A stretch of DNA of 64,000 nt from Planctomycetota bacterium (GTDB taxonomy: Bacteria > Planctomycetota > Planctomycetia > Pirellulales > Pirellulaceae), in the NCBI GenBank assembly GCA_014238905.1, contig JABAAE010000017.1:62001-126000 (forward strand), read 5' to 3'. Within the stretch, counting starts at the first letter, position 1. Each line of letters starts with the position of its first letter. This document shows positions 17,476 to 27,022 of this stretch, one piece after another. Position numbers and translations under genes: made by a program. The notes beneath the pieces are model-generated. The model did not search any database. It was not told the origin of the DNA and worked only from the letters and a program-made list of their open reading frames with translations.

Positions 17476-20400
17476 ATGATTCCAAAGCTTACTCCCAGAT
17501 TACTCAAGACTCCTGGTGTTTTATTGTTTGCCCTGTTGTTGCATTTGCCGGTCGTGACTGCCGTCGGTCAGTCGGGAAATTATGCTGAGATTTACTCCCA
17601 GTTGAAATATCGTGGTATCGGCCCGTTTCGCGGTGGACGAAGTGCTGCTGTCGCTGGCGTGCCGGGAAAACCAATGTTGTTTTATATGGGATCCGCCGGC
17701 GGTGGTGTCTGGAAGACCGACGATGGAGGATCTCACTGGGAAAATATCTCGGACGGTTTTTTTGGTGGGTCCATTGGGGCGATAGCCGTATCGGCCAGTG
17801 ATCCAAACGTCATTTACGTAGGGGGTGGCGAGTGTACGATTCGCGGAAATGTTTCTCATGGTTATGGGATTTGGAAAAGCGTTGATGCGGGGGCGACTTG
17901 GGAGTCGGTGGGGCTTTCGGATTCCCGTCGGGTACCCCGAATTGTTGTCCACCCCAAGAATTCCAACCTTGTTTATGCTGCGGTGCTCGGTCATCTTCAC
18001 GGTCCCAATGAACAGCGAGGTATCTTCCGGTCCAGCGATGGTGGGAAATCCTGGGAACGCACTCTGTTCGTCAATGACGAAGTGGGGGCTTTTGATTTGA
18101 TTCTGGATCCCAACAATCCGCGGATCATTTATGCATCGACATGGAATATAAGGCGCACTCCTCACAGCCTTGAAAGTGGGGGTGAGGGAAGTGGTTTGTG
18201 GAAAAGTATTGACGGTGGTGAACAATGGTCCAATATCAGTCGCAATACGGGTCTTCCCAAGGGGACATTGGGAGTGATTGGCGTAACGGTGTCACCTGTC
18301 GACTCCAATCGGGTCTGGGCAATCGTCGAGGCGGCAGATGGCGGGGTTTTTCGTAGCGATGACGGTGGTGAGACGTTTCGAAGGACCAATGAGGATCGAA
18401 ATCTTCGACAGCGAGCCTGGTACTATACCCGGATCTACGCCGGTCCGACCAACGTGGATGAAGTCTATGTATTGAATGTTTCGTTCTGGCATTCAAAAGA
18501 TGGCGGAGTTAATTTCTCTTCGATCCGGACGCCTCATGGTGATCATCATGATTTGTGGATCGATCCCAGCAATCCACTTCGTATGGCAATTGCTGATGAT
18601 GGGGGAGCTCAAGTGACTTTTAACCAGGGCCGCACTTGGTCAACCTATATGAATCAGCCGACGTCCCAATTTTACCGGGTGACCACTGATAATCATTTTC
18701 CCTACCGGATATACGGCGCTCAGCAGGACAACTCGACAGTGCGGATAAGCAGTCGGGGCGAACGTGGTCGGATCACCGAAAGCGATTGGGAGGCAACCGC
18801 GGGCGGAGAAAGTGGTCATATCGCTGTTGATCCTCGCAATGATGACATCGTCTACGGTGGGTCCTATGGCGGTCTTCTGACCCGAAAAGACCACCGTACA
18901 GGCCAGACGCGAAACATCCATGTATGGCCGGATAACCCGATGGGAAGTGGGGCCGGCGCGAACAAATTTCGATTCCAATGGAATTTTCCGATCTTCTTTT
19001 CGCCGCACGATCCCTCAAAAATTTACACCGCGGCCCAATGTCTTTTTGTCAGTGATAATGAAGGGGAAAGCTGGAAAAGGATCAGTGATGACCTGACTCG
19101 CAACGACGCAACCAAATTGGGCCCATCAGGAGGACCCATCACCAAAGATAATACCTGTGTCGAATATTATTGCACGATTTTTTCGGCGCTGGAGTCACCT
19201 CATGAGGCTGGTGTGCTTTGGACAGGTAGTGATGACGGACTGATTCACCTGTCGCGGGACGGCGGAAAAAAATGGACGAACGTGACCCCGCCCGACCTTC
19301 CGGAATGGTCCCAGATCAACAGTATCGAAGCCCATCCCAGTGAAAAGGGTGGTCTGTATGTCGCGGCAACGCGTTACAAACGGGATGATTTTAAGCCCTA
19401 TCTCTTCAAGACCACAGACTATGGGAAAAGTTGGACGAGGATCAACAATGGCATCGATGCGAAGCATTTTACTCGCGTCATTCGGGCAGACCGAAAACGC
19501 AAGGGCTTACTCTATGCAGGAACTGAAAGTGGAATGTACGTGTCCTTTGATGACGGTGGAAATTGGGAAAATTTCCAATTGAATCTTCCCATCGTCCCGA
19601 TCACAGATTTGATCATCAAGGATGATGATTTGGTGGTGGCGACGCAGGGTAGATCATTTTGGATTCTTGATGATTTGACATTGATTCAGCAACTCGATCG
19701 CAAACAACTAGAGGAGGATGTCGTCCTTTTTCATCCCCGGCCGATTTATAAAATCCGGGGTGGGCGTGGTCGATCATCGCTCACCAGCGGTCAGAATCCA
19801 GATCTGGGTGTTCCGATTCAATTTTACCTGAGAAAATCGCCAGTCACTGACCAGAAAGTCACCCTTTCAATTTCTGATTCATCAGGTGCGATGATACGGA
19901 CTTTTTCAACCGATCCAAATCAAGATGACAAAGATGCGACCATGTCGGTCAAGGAAGGTTTTAATCGAATTGTCTGGAACATGCGTTATCCTTCGGCAGA
20001 GTCGTTTGAAGGGTTAGTGCTATGGGCCGGGGGAACCAATGGACCTCTCGCGATTCCTGGTAATTACAGAGCGACGCTTTCAGTTGGCGAGCAACAGTAT
20101 CAAACCAGTTTTGAAATCGTCAAGGATCCACGCAGTCCGGCTAGCAGCGCTGACTTCGAGTCTCAGTTGTCATTCTTACTGAAACTACGGGATAAGCTTT
20201 CGGAGACTCATTTGGCCATTAAAAAGATTCGTGCTATTCGAAAACAGATCACGATGCTGACCGGAAGGATGGAAAAACAAAAATCCGGTGATACCGAGTC
20301 CGCTAAGTATCAACCGATCCTTGAGGCTTCAAAAAATCTGATTACCAAACTGAACTCAGTGGAAGAAAAGCTTTATCAAACGAAAAATCAGAGTCCTCAG

Positions 20401-20628
20401 GATCCTTTGAATTTTCCCATTCGATTAAATAACAAGTTGTCGGCGTTGGCTGGGGTGGTCGGCACTGGCGACTATCCGCCAACTGCTCAGGCACAAATGG
20501 TTTTTGCCGAAATTTCGGCGAAGATCGATGTCGAATTGAAGACACTCAGCCAGATCATCAGCCAAGATGCCGTGCGGTTGAATCAAATGATTCAAAAACA
20601 GAAAGTGCCTGCCATCTTTGTCGACTAG
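17476..20628 (+). CDS. Exported BNR / sortilin-like beta-propeller protein
   Basis: A 1050-residue protein from ATG 17476; TTG 17467 would add three residues. Residues 1-33 are a Sec signal. The next 700 residues carry repeated BNR/Asp-box-like motifs, for example GGGVWKTDDGGSHWENIS, GIWKSVDAGATWESVG, GIFRSSDGGKSWERT and GLWKSIDGGEQWSN, which form a VPS10/sortilin-type propeller. After about residue 720 comes a beta-sandwich-like region and then a helical C-terminal segment rich in Lys and Gln. Databases usually call such proteins 'glycosyl hydrolase' by similarity to sialidase repeats, but the sialidase Arg triad and catalytic Tyr/Glu are not evident here, so binding of a polymer or protein is as likely. 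Confidence 0.85.
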   Translation: MIPKLTPRLLKTPGVLLFALLLHLPVVTAVGQSGNYAEIYSQLKYRGIGPFRGGRSAAVAGVPGKPMLFYMGSAGGGVWKTDDGGSHWENISDGFFGGSIGAIAVSASDPNVIYVGGGECTIRGNVSHGYGIWKSVDAGATWESVGLSDSRRVPRIVVHPKNSNLVYAAVLGHLHGPNEQRGIFRSSDGGKSWERTLFVNDEVGAFDLILDPNNPRIIYASTWNIRRTPHSLESGGEGSGLWKSIDGGEQWSNISRNTGLPKGTLGVIGVTVSPVDSNRVWAIVEAADGGVFRSDDGGETFRRTNEDRNLRQRAWYYTRIYAGPTNVDEVYVLNVSFWHSKDGGVNFSSIRTPHGDHHDLWIDPSNPLRMAIADDGGAQVTFNQGRTWSTYMNQPTSQFYRVTTDNHFPYRIYGAQQDNSTVRISSRGERGRITESDWEATAGGESGHIAVDPRNDDIVYGGSYGGLLTRKDHRTGQTRNIHVWPDNPMGSGAGANKFRFQWNFPIFFSPHDPSKIYTAAQCLFVSDNEGESWKRISDDLTRNDATKLGPSGGPITKDNTCVEYYCTIFSALESPHEAGVLWTGSDDGLIHLSRDGGKKWTNVTPPDLPEWSQINSIEAHPSEKGGLYVAATRYKRDDFKPYLFKTTDYGKSWTRINNGIDAKHFTRVIRADRKRKGLLYAGTESGMYVSFDDGGNWENFQLNLPIVPITDLIIKDDDLVVATQGRSFWILDDLTLIQQLDRKQLEEDVVLFHPRPIYKIRGGRGRSSLTSGQNPDLGVPIQFYLRKSPVTDQKVTLSISDSSGAMIRTFSTDPNQDDKDATMSVKEGFNRIVWNMRYPSAESFEGLVLWAGGTNGPLAIPGNYRATLSVGEQQYQTSFEIVKDPRSPASSADFESQLSFLLKLRDKLSETHLAIKKIRAIRKQITMLTGRMEKQKSGDTESAKYQPILEASKNLITKLNSVEEKLYQTKNQSPQDPLNFPIRLNNKLSALAGVVGTGDYPPTAQAQMVFAEISAKIDVELKTLSQIISQDAVRLNQMIQKQKVPAIFVD

Positions 20629-21089
20629 CCCCGGGGGCGATCTGCTATCGCTTGAAACGCCCTCATGAGATGCCGATAGCACAAGTGGGAGAGTTTGGCG
20701 GTTTCGGCGGAACGAACGATGGTTGTGGGAATCAAACATCTCCGATTCCCTGATCTGTTTTCAGGGTGGATCAAACTCCGGGCACGGCATCACGTATTTT
20801 GCCGGCTTGCTTTCAAAGCGTGCTCCACCCTCCAATGCTTTGCAAAAAAAACGAGAGAGGGCGTTTTTCTGGCGTTTCTATTTTTGCCCGTGCGGTTCGA
20901 TGTTCGTCTTTTTAGCCTGAATGCTTTTTTGGCAGGAGTTTTTGATTCGTGTGGCTGAAGATTTTGAGTTGATTGGCGAGGGATTACTGCAGGTTTTGTC
21001 TTCTTTGAGCTGTTGTGATGTTGAGCGATCTCGCCACCGTCGATATGGTAGTGTACACATGTATACTATCATGATTGGGAGCCAGTTTC
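20629..21089. other. Intergenic region upstream of dnaE2
   Basis: There is no supported gene in these 461 bases. Overlapping plus-strand frames near 20695-20958 have no recognisable domain. The region ends with a palindrome resembling a LexA box, listed separately. imuA and imuB homologues, often found beside dnaE2, are absent here. Confidence 0.45.
21049..21068. promoter_or_regulatory. LexA-box-like palindrome upstream of dnaE2
   Basis: The imperfect palindrome TAGTGTACACATGTATACTA matches its own reverse complement at 16 of 20 positions and ends 21 bases before GTG 21090. Its core GTAC-N4-GTAT resembles the GTAC-N4-GTWC type of LexA site known from cyanobacteria. DnaE2 is an SOS-induced polymerase in many bacteria, so an SOS operator is plausible. 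The LexA site of this organism is unknown. Confidence 0.4.
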
Positions 21090-24000
21090 GTGCCGAATCA
21101 ACTTCTTGCTCGACAATACGCCGAGCTTCATTGCAAGACAAATTATTCTTTTTTGACTGGAGCATCCCATCCTGGCGAGTCTGTTTCTCGAGCCGATGAA
21201 TTGGGTTATCAAGCGATTGCTGTGACTGACCGTAATAGTTTGGCAGGTGTTGTGCAGGCATTTATGGAATCGCGAAATCGATCAATTCGTCTTGTTGTCG
21301 GAGCGGAGATCACTCCTGTGGATGCTCCGCCAATTGTGCTTTGGGTCACTGATCGAAAAAGTTATGGCCAATTATGTCGACTAATTTCCCTTGGTCGACG
21401 TCGGGCTCCCAAGGGAGAGTGCCAGATTGGCATCCAAGACATTGCCCAATATTCGGGCGGATTACTGGGAGGAATTCAGCTCCACCGCAGGTTACCTGCT
21501 GATTCAAATCATTCTAGCTTTCTGATGAACCGAGAGAAGTTGGCTAGACATACGCGGGATGCTTTGCATGGGATCGAATCGGGATCCGAAGAACATAAAG
21601 ATTTTGATTTTTCCCTGCAGCTGTACCGTGATATTTTTGGGGAACGTTGTTATCTGTTGGCCGAGCCTGTTCACGGTGTAAATGATCGGGAAGAGCTTTC
21701 CGAGATTTCTTTTCTGTCCCAGAAAGCCCGAATTCCGATGGTCGCCGCAGGGGATGTTCATTATCACATTTCAGATCGCAAGCCTCTTCATGACGTTTTG
21801 GTTGCGATTCGGAACGGAACCACAGTTGCTGAATCAGGTGCCGACTTGATGTCAAATGCGATGCGGCATTTGCAGTCAATTGAAAGTCGATGGAATGCAT
21901 TTTCTGATTATCCCGAAGCGTTGGAACGAACGATAGAGATTGCTGGCCAATGTCATTTTCAGTTGGATGAATTGCAGTATGAGTATCCGGAAGAGTTAGC
22001 ACCCGATGGCCAGAAACCGATCGACTTTTTGCGTGAATTGACTTGGGCGGGAGCGGCTCAACGTTATCCGGCAGGAACACCCGAAAAAATTGTTCAATTG
22101 TTGAATCATGAGCTTGGCTTAATTGAGGACCTTCATTATGAAGCCTATTTTTTGACCGTCTGGGATTTGGTTCGATTTGCCAGACAGCGAAACATCCTGT
22201 GCCAGGGGCGTGGATCAGCGGCAAATTCGGCTGTCTGCTTCTGCCTTGAGGTGACATCGGTCGATCCGGCAACAACGGATGTACTTTTTGAAAGATTTAT
22301 CAGTCGCGAACGAAACGAGGCTCCCGATATCGATATCGATTTTGAGCATCAACGTCGCGAGGAAGTCTTGCAGTATCTTTACAGTAAGTATGGCCGTGAA
22401 CGAGCGGGTTTGGCAGCAACGGTGATTACTTATCGGACGAAAAGTGCGATTCGTGACGTTGGTAAGGCGCTTGGTTTTTCGTTGGATCGAGTTGATACGC
22501 TATCCAAATATATTGGTGGAGGTTCTGGAGATAGTGAATTCGTGGACCGCATGGCCGAAGTTGGCATTGATCCTGAGTCGTATTCGGGTCGGCAATTTGT
22601 CCATCTTGTCAATGAAATACACGGTTTTCCGAGGCATCTTTCGCAACATGTAGGAGGAATGGTTATGACTCAGGGGCCGCTTTGTGAGTTGGTTCCGATC
22701 GAGAATGCATCGATGGATGGACGGACTGTAATTCAGTGGGACAAAGATGATCTTGAGGAACTGGGGATTCTAAAAGTGGACTGTCTTTGTTTGGGGATGC
22801 TTTCTGCGATACGCCGTTGTTTTGAAATGCTGGAAGTTCATTACGGTCGTCATCTGACATTGGCCAATATTCCCCAAGGGGATCCGGCGGTTTACGACAT
22901 GATCTGTGCCGCCGATACGATTGGTGTCTTTCAAATTGAAAGCCGGGCACAGATGAGCATGTTGCCTCGCCTTCTTCCTCGATGCTATTACGATCTGGTC
23001 ATTGAAGTGGCAATTGTGCGGCCAGGGCCCATTCAGGGAAATATGGTCCATCCCTATTTGAGGCGGCGAAATGGCGAAGAGGAAATTATTTACCCCAATC
23101 GGGAAATTGAATCTGTCTTGCACAAAACGATGGGAGTACCGATTTTTCAGGAACAGGCTATGAAGCTGGCTGTCGTGGCAGCCGGTTTTACTCCGGGGGA
23201 GGCTGATCAGCTACGGCGGGCGATGGGTGCGTGGCGACGTCCAGGGATCATTGACCGATTTCATAGGAAATTGATGGTTGGCATGAAGGAAAAGGGACTG
23301 TCGGAGCAGTTTGCCAACAGTGTATTTACCCAGATTCGAGGTTTTGGTGAGTATGGTTTTCCTGAATCCCATGCAGCCAGTTTTGCGTTGCTGGTCTACG
23401 TTTCAGCTTATCTAAAACATTATTATCCTGCGGTTTTTTGCGCTGGAATTATTAACAGTCAGCCGATGGGGTTTTATGCCCCAGCACAATTGATTAAGGA
23501 CGCTCAACGTCATGGTGTAAAGATTTTACCAGTTGACATTAACTACAGTGGATGGGATTGCCTCCTGGAGTTCGAGGCTGCAGGTGAGAATAAAGACGCA
23601 TGCCAGAGTTTCACTTGTCCTGACCCGGTAGATTGGGAAAAAAACAAATTATCATACTCAGAAGATGGTTGTGAGGAAGAGCCTGCCTATGCTTTGCGAT
23701 TGGGGTTTCGACTTGTCTCTGGATTCAGGATAGAGGCTGCGGCACGCATTTTGGATGCGCGTCAAGATGGTGCTTTTCAATCGCTTGCCGGGTTTGCCAG
23801 ACGCACAAAGCTTTCACAGGCCATCCTTGCTAAGTTGGCTGAAGCCGATGCATTTGGTTCATTGAATCGGGATCGTAGAGATGCATTATGGGAATCGTTA
23901 GCTCAGGAGAAATCACCGATCGATCAGCCTCTTTTTGATTTGGTAGATCATGAGGATGATTGGCCAGTCGGCCTGCCTGAAATTTCCGACCAACAACAGG

Positions 24001-24404
24001 TTTTCGCCGACTACAACACAATGGGATTGTCTCTGCGCAGTCATCCTGTGTCGTTCTATAGGAAGCAGTTGGATGAAATGCACGTTAAACGCGCCACCGA
24101 TCTGGCTGACATCGATAACAATCGTTTTGTTCGGGTCGCTGGTGTTGTTTTGTTGCGACAGAAGCCAAGTACCGCTAACGGGATCACTTTTGTGACTTTA
24201 GAAGATGAAACCGGGACGATGAATTTGGTAATGCAGCATCGGACATGGAAGCGATATTATAAAATAGCCAGGATGTCCAATGCCTGGGTGGCCAGTGGGA
24301 AAATTGAAAAGAAACATTCGGTCATTCACGTTTTGGTTTCCAGCTTGCAGGATCTGTCCGATCAAATGAAGCTTGAAACTACCAAGTCTCGTGACTATCG
24401 CTGA
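21090..24404 (+). CDS. dnaE2: Error-prone DNA polymerase III alpha subunit DnaE2
   Basis: From GTG 21090, placed by GGGAG at 21077-21081, the product has 1104 residues. The N-terminal PHP domain opens YAELHCKTNYSFLTGASHP, the variant found in DnaE2, where the second metal-binding His of HxH is lost. The palm domain carries GRGSAANSAVCF and PDIDIDF (412-418), in which Asp413 and Asp415 are the catalytic pair. FGEYGFPESHAASFA and a C-terminal OB fold follow. DnaE2 carries out translesion synthesis and damage-induced mutagenesis, usually with ImuA and ImuB. Here it stands alone, so partners must be elsewhere or absent. The C-terminal DYR-stop lies in a triple 15-bp repeat. A LexA-like palindrome upstream suggests SOS control. 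Confidence 0.93.
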   Translation: MPNQLLARQYAELHCKTNYSFLTGASHPGESVSRADELGYQAIAVTDRNSLAGVVQAFMESRNRSIRLVVGAEITPVDAPPIVLWVTDRKSYGQLCRLISLGRRRAPKGECQIGIQDIAQYSGGLLGGIQLHRRLPADSNHSSFLMNREKLARHTRDALHGIESGSEEHKDFDFSLQLYRDIFGERCYLLAEPVHGVNDREELSEISFLSQKARIPMVAAGDVHYHISDRKPLHDVLVAIRNGTTVAESGADLMSNAMRHLQSIESRWNAFSDYPEALERTIEIAGQCHFQLDELQYEYPEELAPDGQKPIDFLRELTWAGAAQRYPAGTPEKIVQLLNHELGLIEDLHYEAYFLTVWDLVRFARQRNILCQGRGSAANSAVCFCLEVTSVDPATTDVLFERFISRERNEAPDIDIDFEHQRREEVLQYLYSKYGRERAGLAATVITYRTKSAIRDVGKALGFSLDRVDTLSKYIGGGSGDSEFVDRMAEVGIDPESYSGRQFVHLVNEIHGFPRHLSQHVGGMVMTQGPLCELVPIENASMDGRTVIQWDKDDLEELGILKVDCLCLGMLSAIRRCFEMLEVHYGRHLTLANIPQGDPAVYDMICAADTIGVFQIESRAQMSMLPRLLPRCYYDLVIEVAIVRPGPIQGNMVHPYLRRRNGEEEIIYPNREIESVLHKTMGVPIFQEQAMKLAVVAAGFTPGEADQLRRAMGAWRRPGIIDRFHRKLMVGMKEKGLSEQFANSVFTQIRGFGEYGFPESHAASFALLVYVSAYLKHYYPAVFCAGIINSQPMGFYAPAQLIKDAQRHGVKILPVDINYSGWDCLLEFEAAGENKDACQSFTCPDPVDWEKNKLSYSEDGCEEEPAYALRLGFRLVSGFRIEAAARILDARQDGAFQSLAGFARRTKLSQAILAKLAEADAFGSLNRDRRDALWESLAQEKSPIDQPLFDLVDHEDDWPVGLPEISDQQQVFADYNTMGLSLRSHPVSFYRKQLDEMHVKRATDLADIDNNRFVRVAGVVLLRQKPSTANGITFVTLEDETGTMNLVMQHRTWKRYYKIARMSNAWVASGKIEKKHSVIHVLVSSLQDLSDQMKLETTKSRDYR

Positions 24405-24437
24405 TTTGACTACCGTTGATTTGACTACCGCTGATTA
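24393..24437. repeat. Three tandem 15-bp units across the dnaE2 stop codon
   Basis: Units GACTATCGCTGATTT, GACTACCGTTGATTT and GACTACCGCTGATTA start at 24393, 24408 and 24423. Each would encode DYR followed by TGA, so the gene's stop codon is duplicated twice downstream in the same frame. Confidence 0.8.
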
Positions 24438-24549
24438 AGGATTGGTAATCAACAATCCAAATCTTTGGTTGATTCATTGACAAGATCGACAACAGGATGG
24501 CTCACCAGTTGTATGCCCCATCAAAATCGATTCACTATACTGTATAGAT

Positions 24550-24561
24550 CTGTCTAGACAG
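24550..24561. promoter_or_regulatory. Perfect 12-bp palindrome upstream of the esterase gene
   Basis: CTGTCTAGACAG is a perfect palindrome ending 36 bases before the start at 24598. It also sits within ACTGT-N14-ACAGT. Its position suits a repressor site, but no regulator is identified. Confidence 0.25.
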
Positions 24562-24597
24562 TTTTTCAATTTCCATTTCCCGTCCAGAGACATCGCC

Positions 24598-26895
24598 GTG
24601 TTGAACCACCCACGATATCTTGGCCTGTTAACACTATTGTTGTTGTTTTCAGGTCGTAACGAGGCAGCCATTTCACAAGATTCCAGGCTAGGGGATACTG
24701 CGCCCCTGGTGATCAAGGATGATATTGCATCAGTACTGGTTTCAGGTGTCGATCGATTTCTTTTACAGCAAATCGAAGAAGCAACGAAAAATCGCATCAC
24801 AAAGTGGAAAAATGAACGATCTGTTGCCAAAGAATTGGATTCATTTCAAAAGCATAAAAGGTCTCAATTGGCACATCTCATTGGTGTGCGCGATACTCGG
24901 ATTTCTTTTGAATCGCCCGAGTTGGTATCGACCCTGGTCAGTTCTTCCCGGATCGCAGCCAGTTCTGCATTTGATATTCATGTAATTCGAATGCCCGTGA
25001 TCGGTTCGATAGAGCTTGAAGGTTTGCTGTTGTTACCTGTCAGTCAGGAAGTTTTGGGAAGTGTTGTTGTTGTCCCCGATGCGGACGCATCGCCAGAGTC
25101 GATGTGCGGTTTGGTCGAAAGCGTTTCAGAGTCAGAACAAGTTGCACGGCGTTTTGCTGAATGTGGATACCGGGTGGTGGTTCCCACAATGATCAGCCGC
25201 AAGATGAAAAAACGTCGTGGCCGAGCCAATCTAACTAATCGGGAATTTCTTTACCGTTCCGCTTTTGAAATGGGGCGACATCTAGTTGGTTATGAAATTC
25301 AAAAGATTTTGGCGGCAGTGGATTGGTTTGAGAAAGATGATCCCTCTAAAAAGGTGTGTGTCTGGGGTAGAGGTGAGGGTGGCCAGTTGACGTTGTATGC
25401 GGCCGCGTTGGATACACGAATTGATATGGCAGTGATCGACGATTTTCTCGGAACGCGAAAGTCAATGTGGTCGCAGCCGATCAGCCGTAACCTGTTTGGA
25501 CTGCTTAACGATTTTGGTGATGCTGAGTGTCTGCGATTAATCGCGCCTCGTGCCTTTGTAGAAATCGGTCGAGAGAAGGGACTGCGGGTCAATTTGCCGT
25601 CGCAGGGTGGTGCGCCGGGGGCGATAGTACCGGCAACCAAGGTAGAATCCAACTTGGTTTTTGAGGATTTTCACCAGTATCGAGGCCAAGGCGAGAAAGA
25701 GTCCTGGCATAGCAGAAGCTGGGTTGATGATGACCACGCCCCACCGGTGAACCAAGTGATTGCGCAGTTGTCGGGAGTGGGACCAGCTGCGGCGTTTAAA
25801 AAAGAGCATCTGTCCAATTTGAAAATACTGGGTAGCTTGCCGGACGCGGGCCAGAGGATGCAGCGGCAGATGGATCAGATTGATCGATTTAGTCAGACGT
25901 TATTAGCGGAAAGTGAAAACGTACGGCGGCGTTTCATTGAAGATTTAGATACCAGTTCGGTGGAAAATTTCGAATTGTCTGCGGAAAAATACCGGGAAGT
26001 TTTTGCCAAAGAGGTCATTGGGCAGTTCGATCTTCCTTTGAAGGAATTCAACCCAAGGGTCAGGAAATTTTCTGAAAACCAGAGTTTTACTGGCTATGAA
26101 GTCGTGCTGGATGTCTTCGATGAAGTGATTGCCTACGGAATTCTGTTGATCCCCAATGATTTGAAAGCGGGTCAAAAAAGACCTGTCGTGGTTTGCCAAC
26201 ACGGACTGGAAGGTCGTCCGCAGGATATCGTTCAGGGAGATCACCCGGCTTATCATGATTTCGCTGCGAAGTTGGCTACCGAGGGTTTGATCACATTTTC
26301 CCCACAAAATTTGTATATCTTTACTGATCGGTTTCGCACGCTGCAGAGAAAGGCCAATTCGATCGGTAAGACTCTTTTTTCGGTGATCGTGCCCCAACAC
26401 CAGCAAATCGTGAATTGGTTGAAAACACTACCCAATGTGGATGCGGAGCGAATTGCTTTTTATGGATTGTCTTATGGTGGGAAAAGTGCAATGCGGATAC
26501 CGCCATTGGTGAAGGACTATTGCCTGTCCATTTGCTCTGCTGATTTTAATGATTGGATTTGGAAAAATGCTTCAACAAAGAGTCCATATAGCTACGTCTG
26601 GACCGGTGAATATGAAATATTCGAATTCGACCTTGGGAATACTTTTAATTATTTTGAAATGGCTGCGTTGATTGCGCCCCGCCCATTTATGGTCGAAAGA
26701 GGGCATTTTGATGGGGTTTCATCCGATGAAAGAGTGGCCTATGAATTTGCCAAGGTTCGTCATTTGTATCAGGCGAAATTGGGAATTGGAAATCGATGTG
26801 AAATCGAGTTTTTTGTGGGGCCTCACACGATAAATGGAAAAGGAACCTTCAAGTTTCTGCGGAAGCATTTAAAATGGCCGGAATCGCCTAGGTAA
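24598..26895 (+). CDS. Exported double alpha/beta-hydrolase (acetyl-xylan-esterase-like), first domain lacking its nucleophile
   Basis: A 765-residue protein starting at GTG 24598 or TTG 24601, with a Sec signal to about residue 25. Two hydrolase-like domains occur in tandem. In the first (about 125-385) the nucleophile elbow reads VWGRGEGG, with Glu260 where serine belongs, so this half is probably inactive. In the second (about 495-760) the elbow is YGLSYGG with Ser625, and GPHTINGKG near His743 supplies the catalytic histidine. Similar proteins are acetyl xylan esterases or cephalosporin deacetylases acting on acetylated polysaccharides. The neighbouring PhoX-like gene is on the same strand, 127 bases on. 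Confidence 0.8.
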   Translation: MLNHPRYLGLLTLLLLFSGRNEAAISQDSRLGDTAPLVIKDDIASVLVSGVDRFLLQQIEEATKNRITKWKNERSVAKELDSFQKHKRSQLAHLIGVRDTRISFESPELVSTLVSSSRIAASSAFDIHVIRMPVIGSIELEGLLLLPVSQEVLGSVVVVPDADASPESMCGLVESVSESEQVARRFAECGYRVVVPTMISRKMKKRRGRANLTNREFLYRSAFEMGRHLVGYEIQKILAAVDWFEKDDPSKKVCVWGRGEGGQLTLYAAALDTRIDMAVIDDFLGTRKSMWSQPISRNLFGLLNDFGDAECLRLIAPRAFVEIGREKGLRVNLPSQGGAPGAIVPATKVESNLVFEDFHQYRGQGEKESWHSRSWVDDDHAPPVNQVIAQLSGVGPAAAFKKEHLSNLKILGSLPDAGQRMQRQMDQIDRFSQTLLAESENVRRRFIEDLDTSSVENFELSAEKYREVFAKEVIGQFDLPLKEFNPRVRKFSENQSFTGYEVVLDVFDEVIAYGILLIPNDLKAGQKRPVVVCQHGLEGRPQDIVQGDHPAYHDFAAKLATEGLITFSPQNLYIFTDRFRTLQRKANSIGKTLFSVIVPQHQQIVNWLKTLPNVDAERIAFYGLSYGGKSAMRIPPLVKDYCLSICSADFNDWIWKNASTKSPYSYVWTGEYEIFEFDLGNTFNYFEMAALIAPRPFMVERGHFDGVSSDERVAYEFAKVRHLYQAKLGIGNRCEIEFFVGPHTINGKGTFKFLRKHLKWPESPR

Positions 26896-27022
26896 GTGTT
26901 GCGCTTTTTGATGGCGAGTTTTATTAATTGTGGGGCGGACGTCGACAATGATTGATGCTAGGTGGATTTCGCGTCGTTGTATTGAAATAGACTTTTTCTT
27001 GATTCGGTAACTCAAAATAAAA

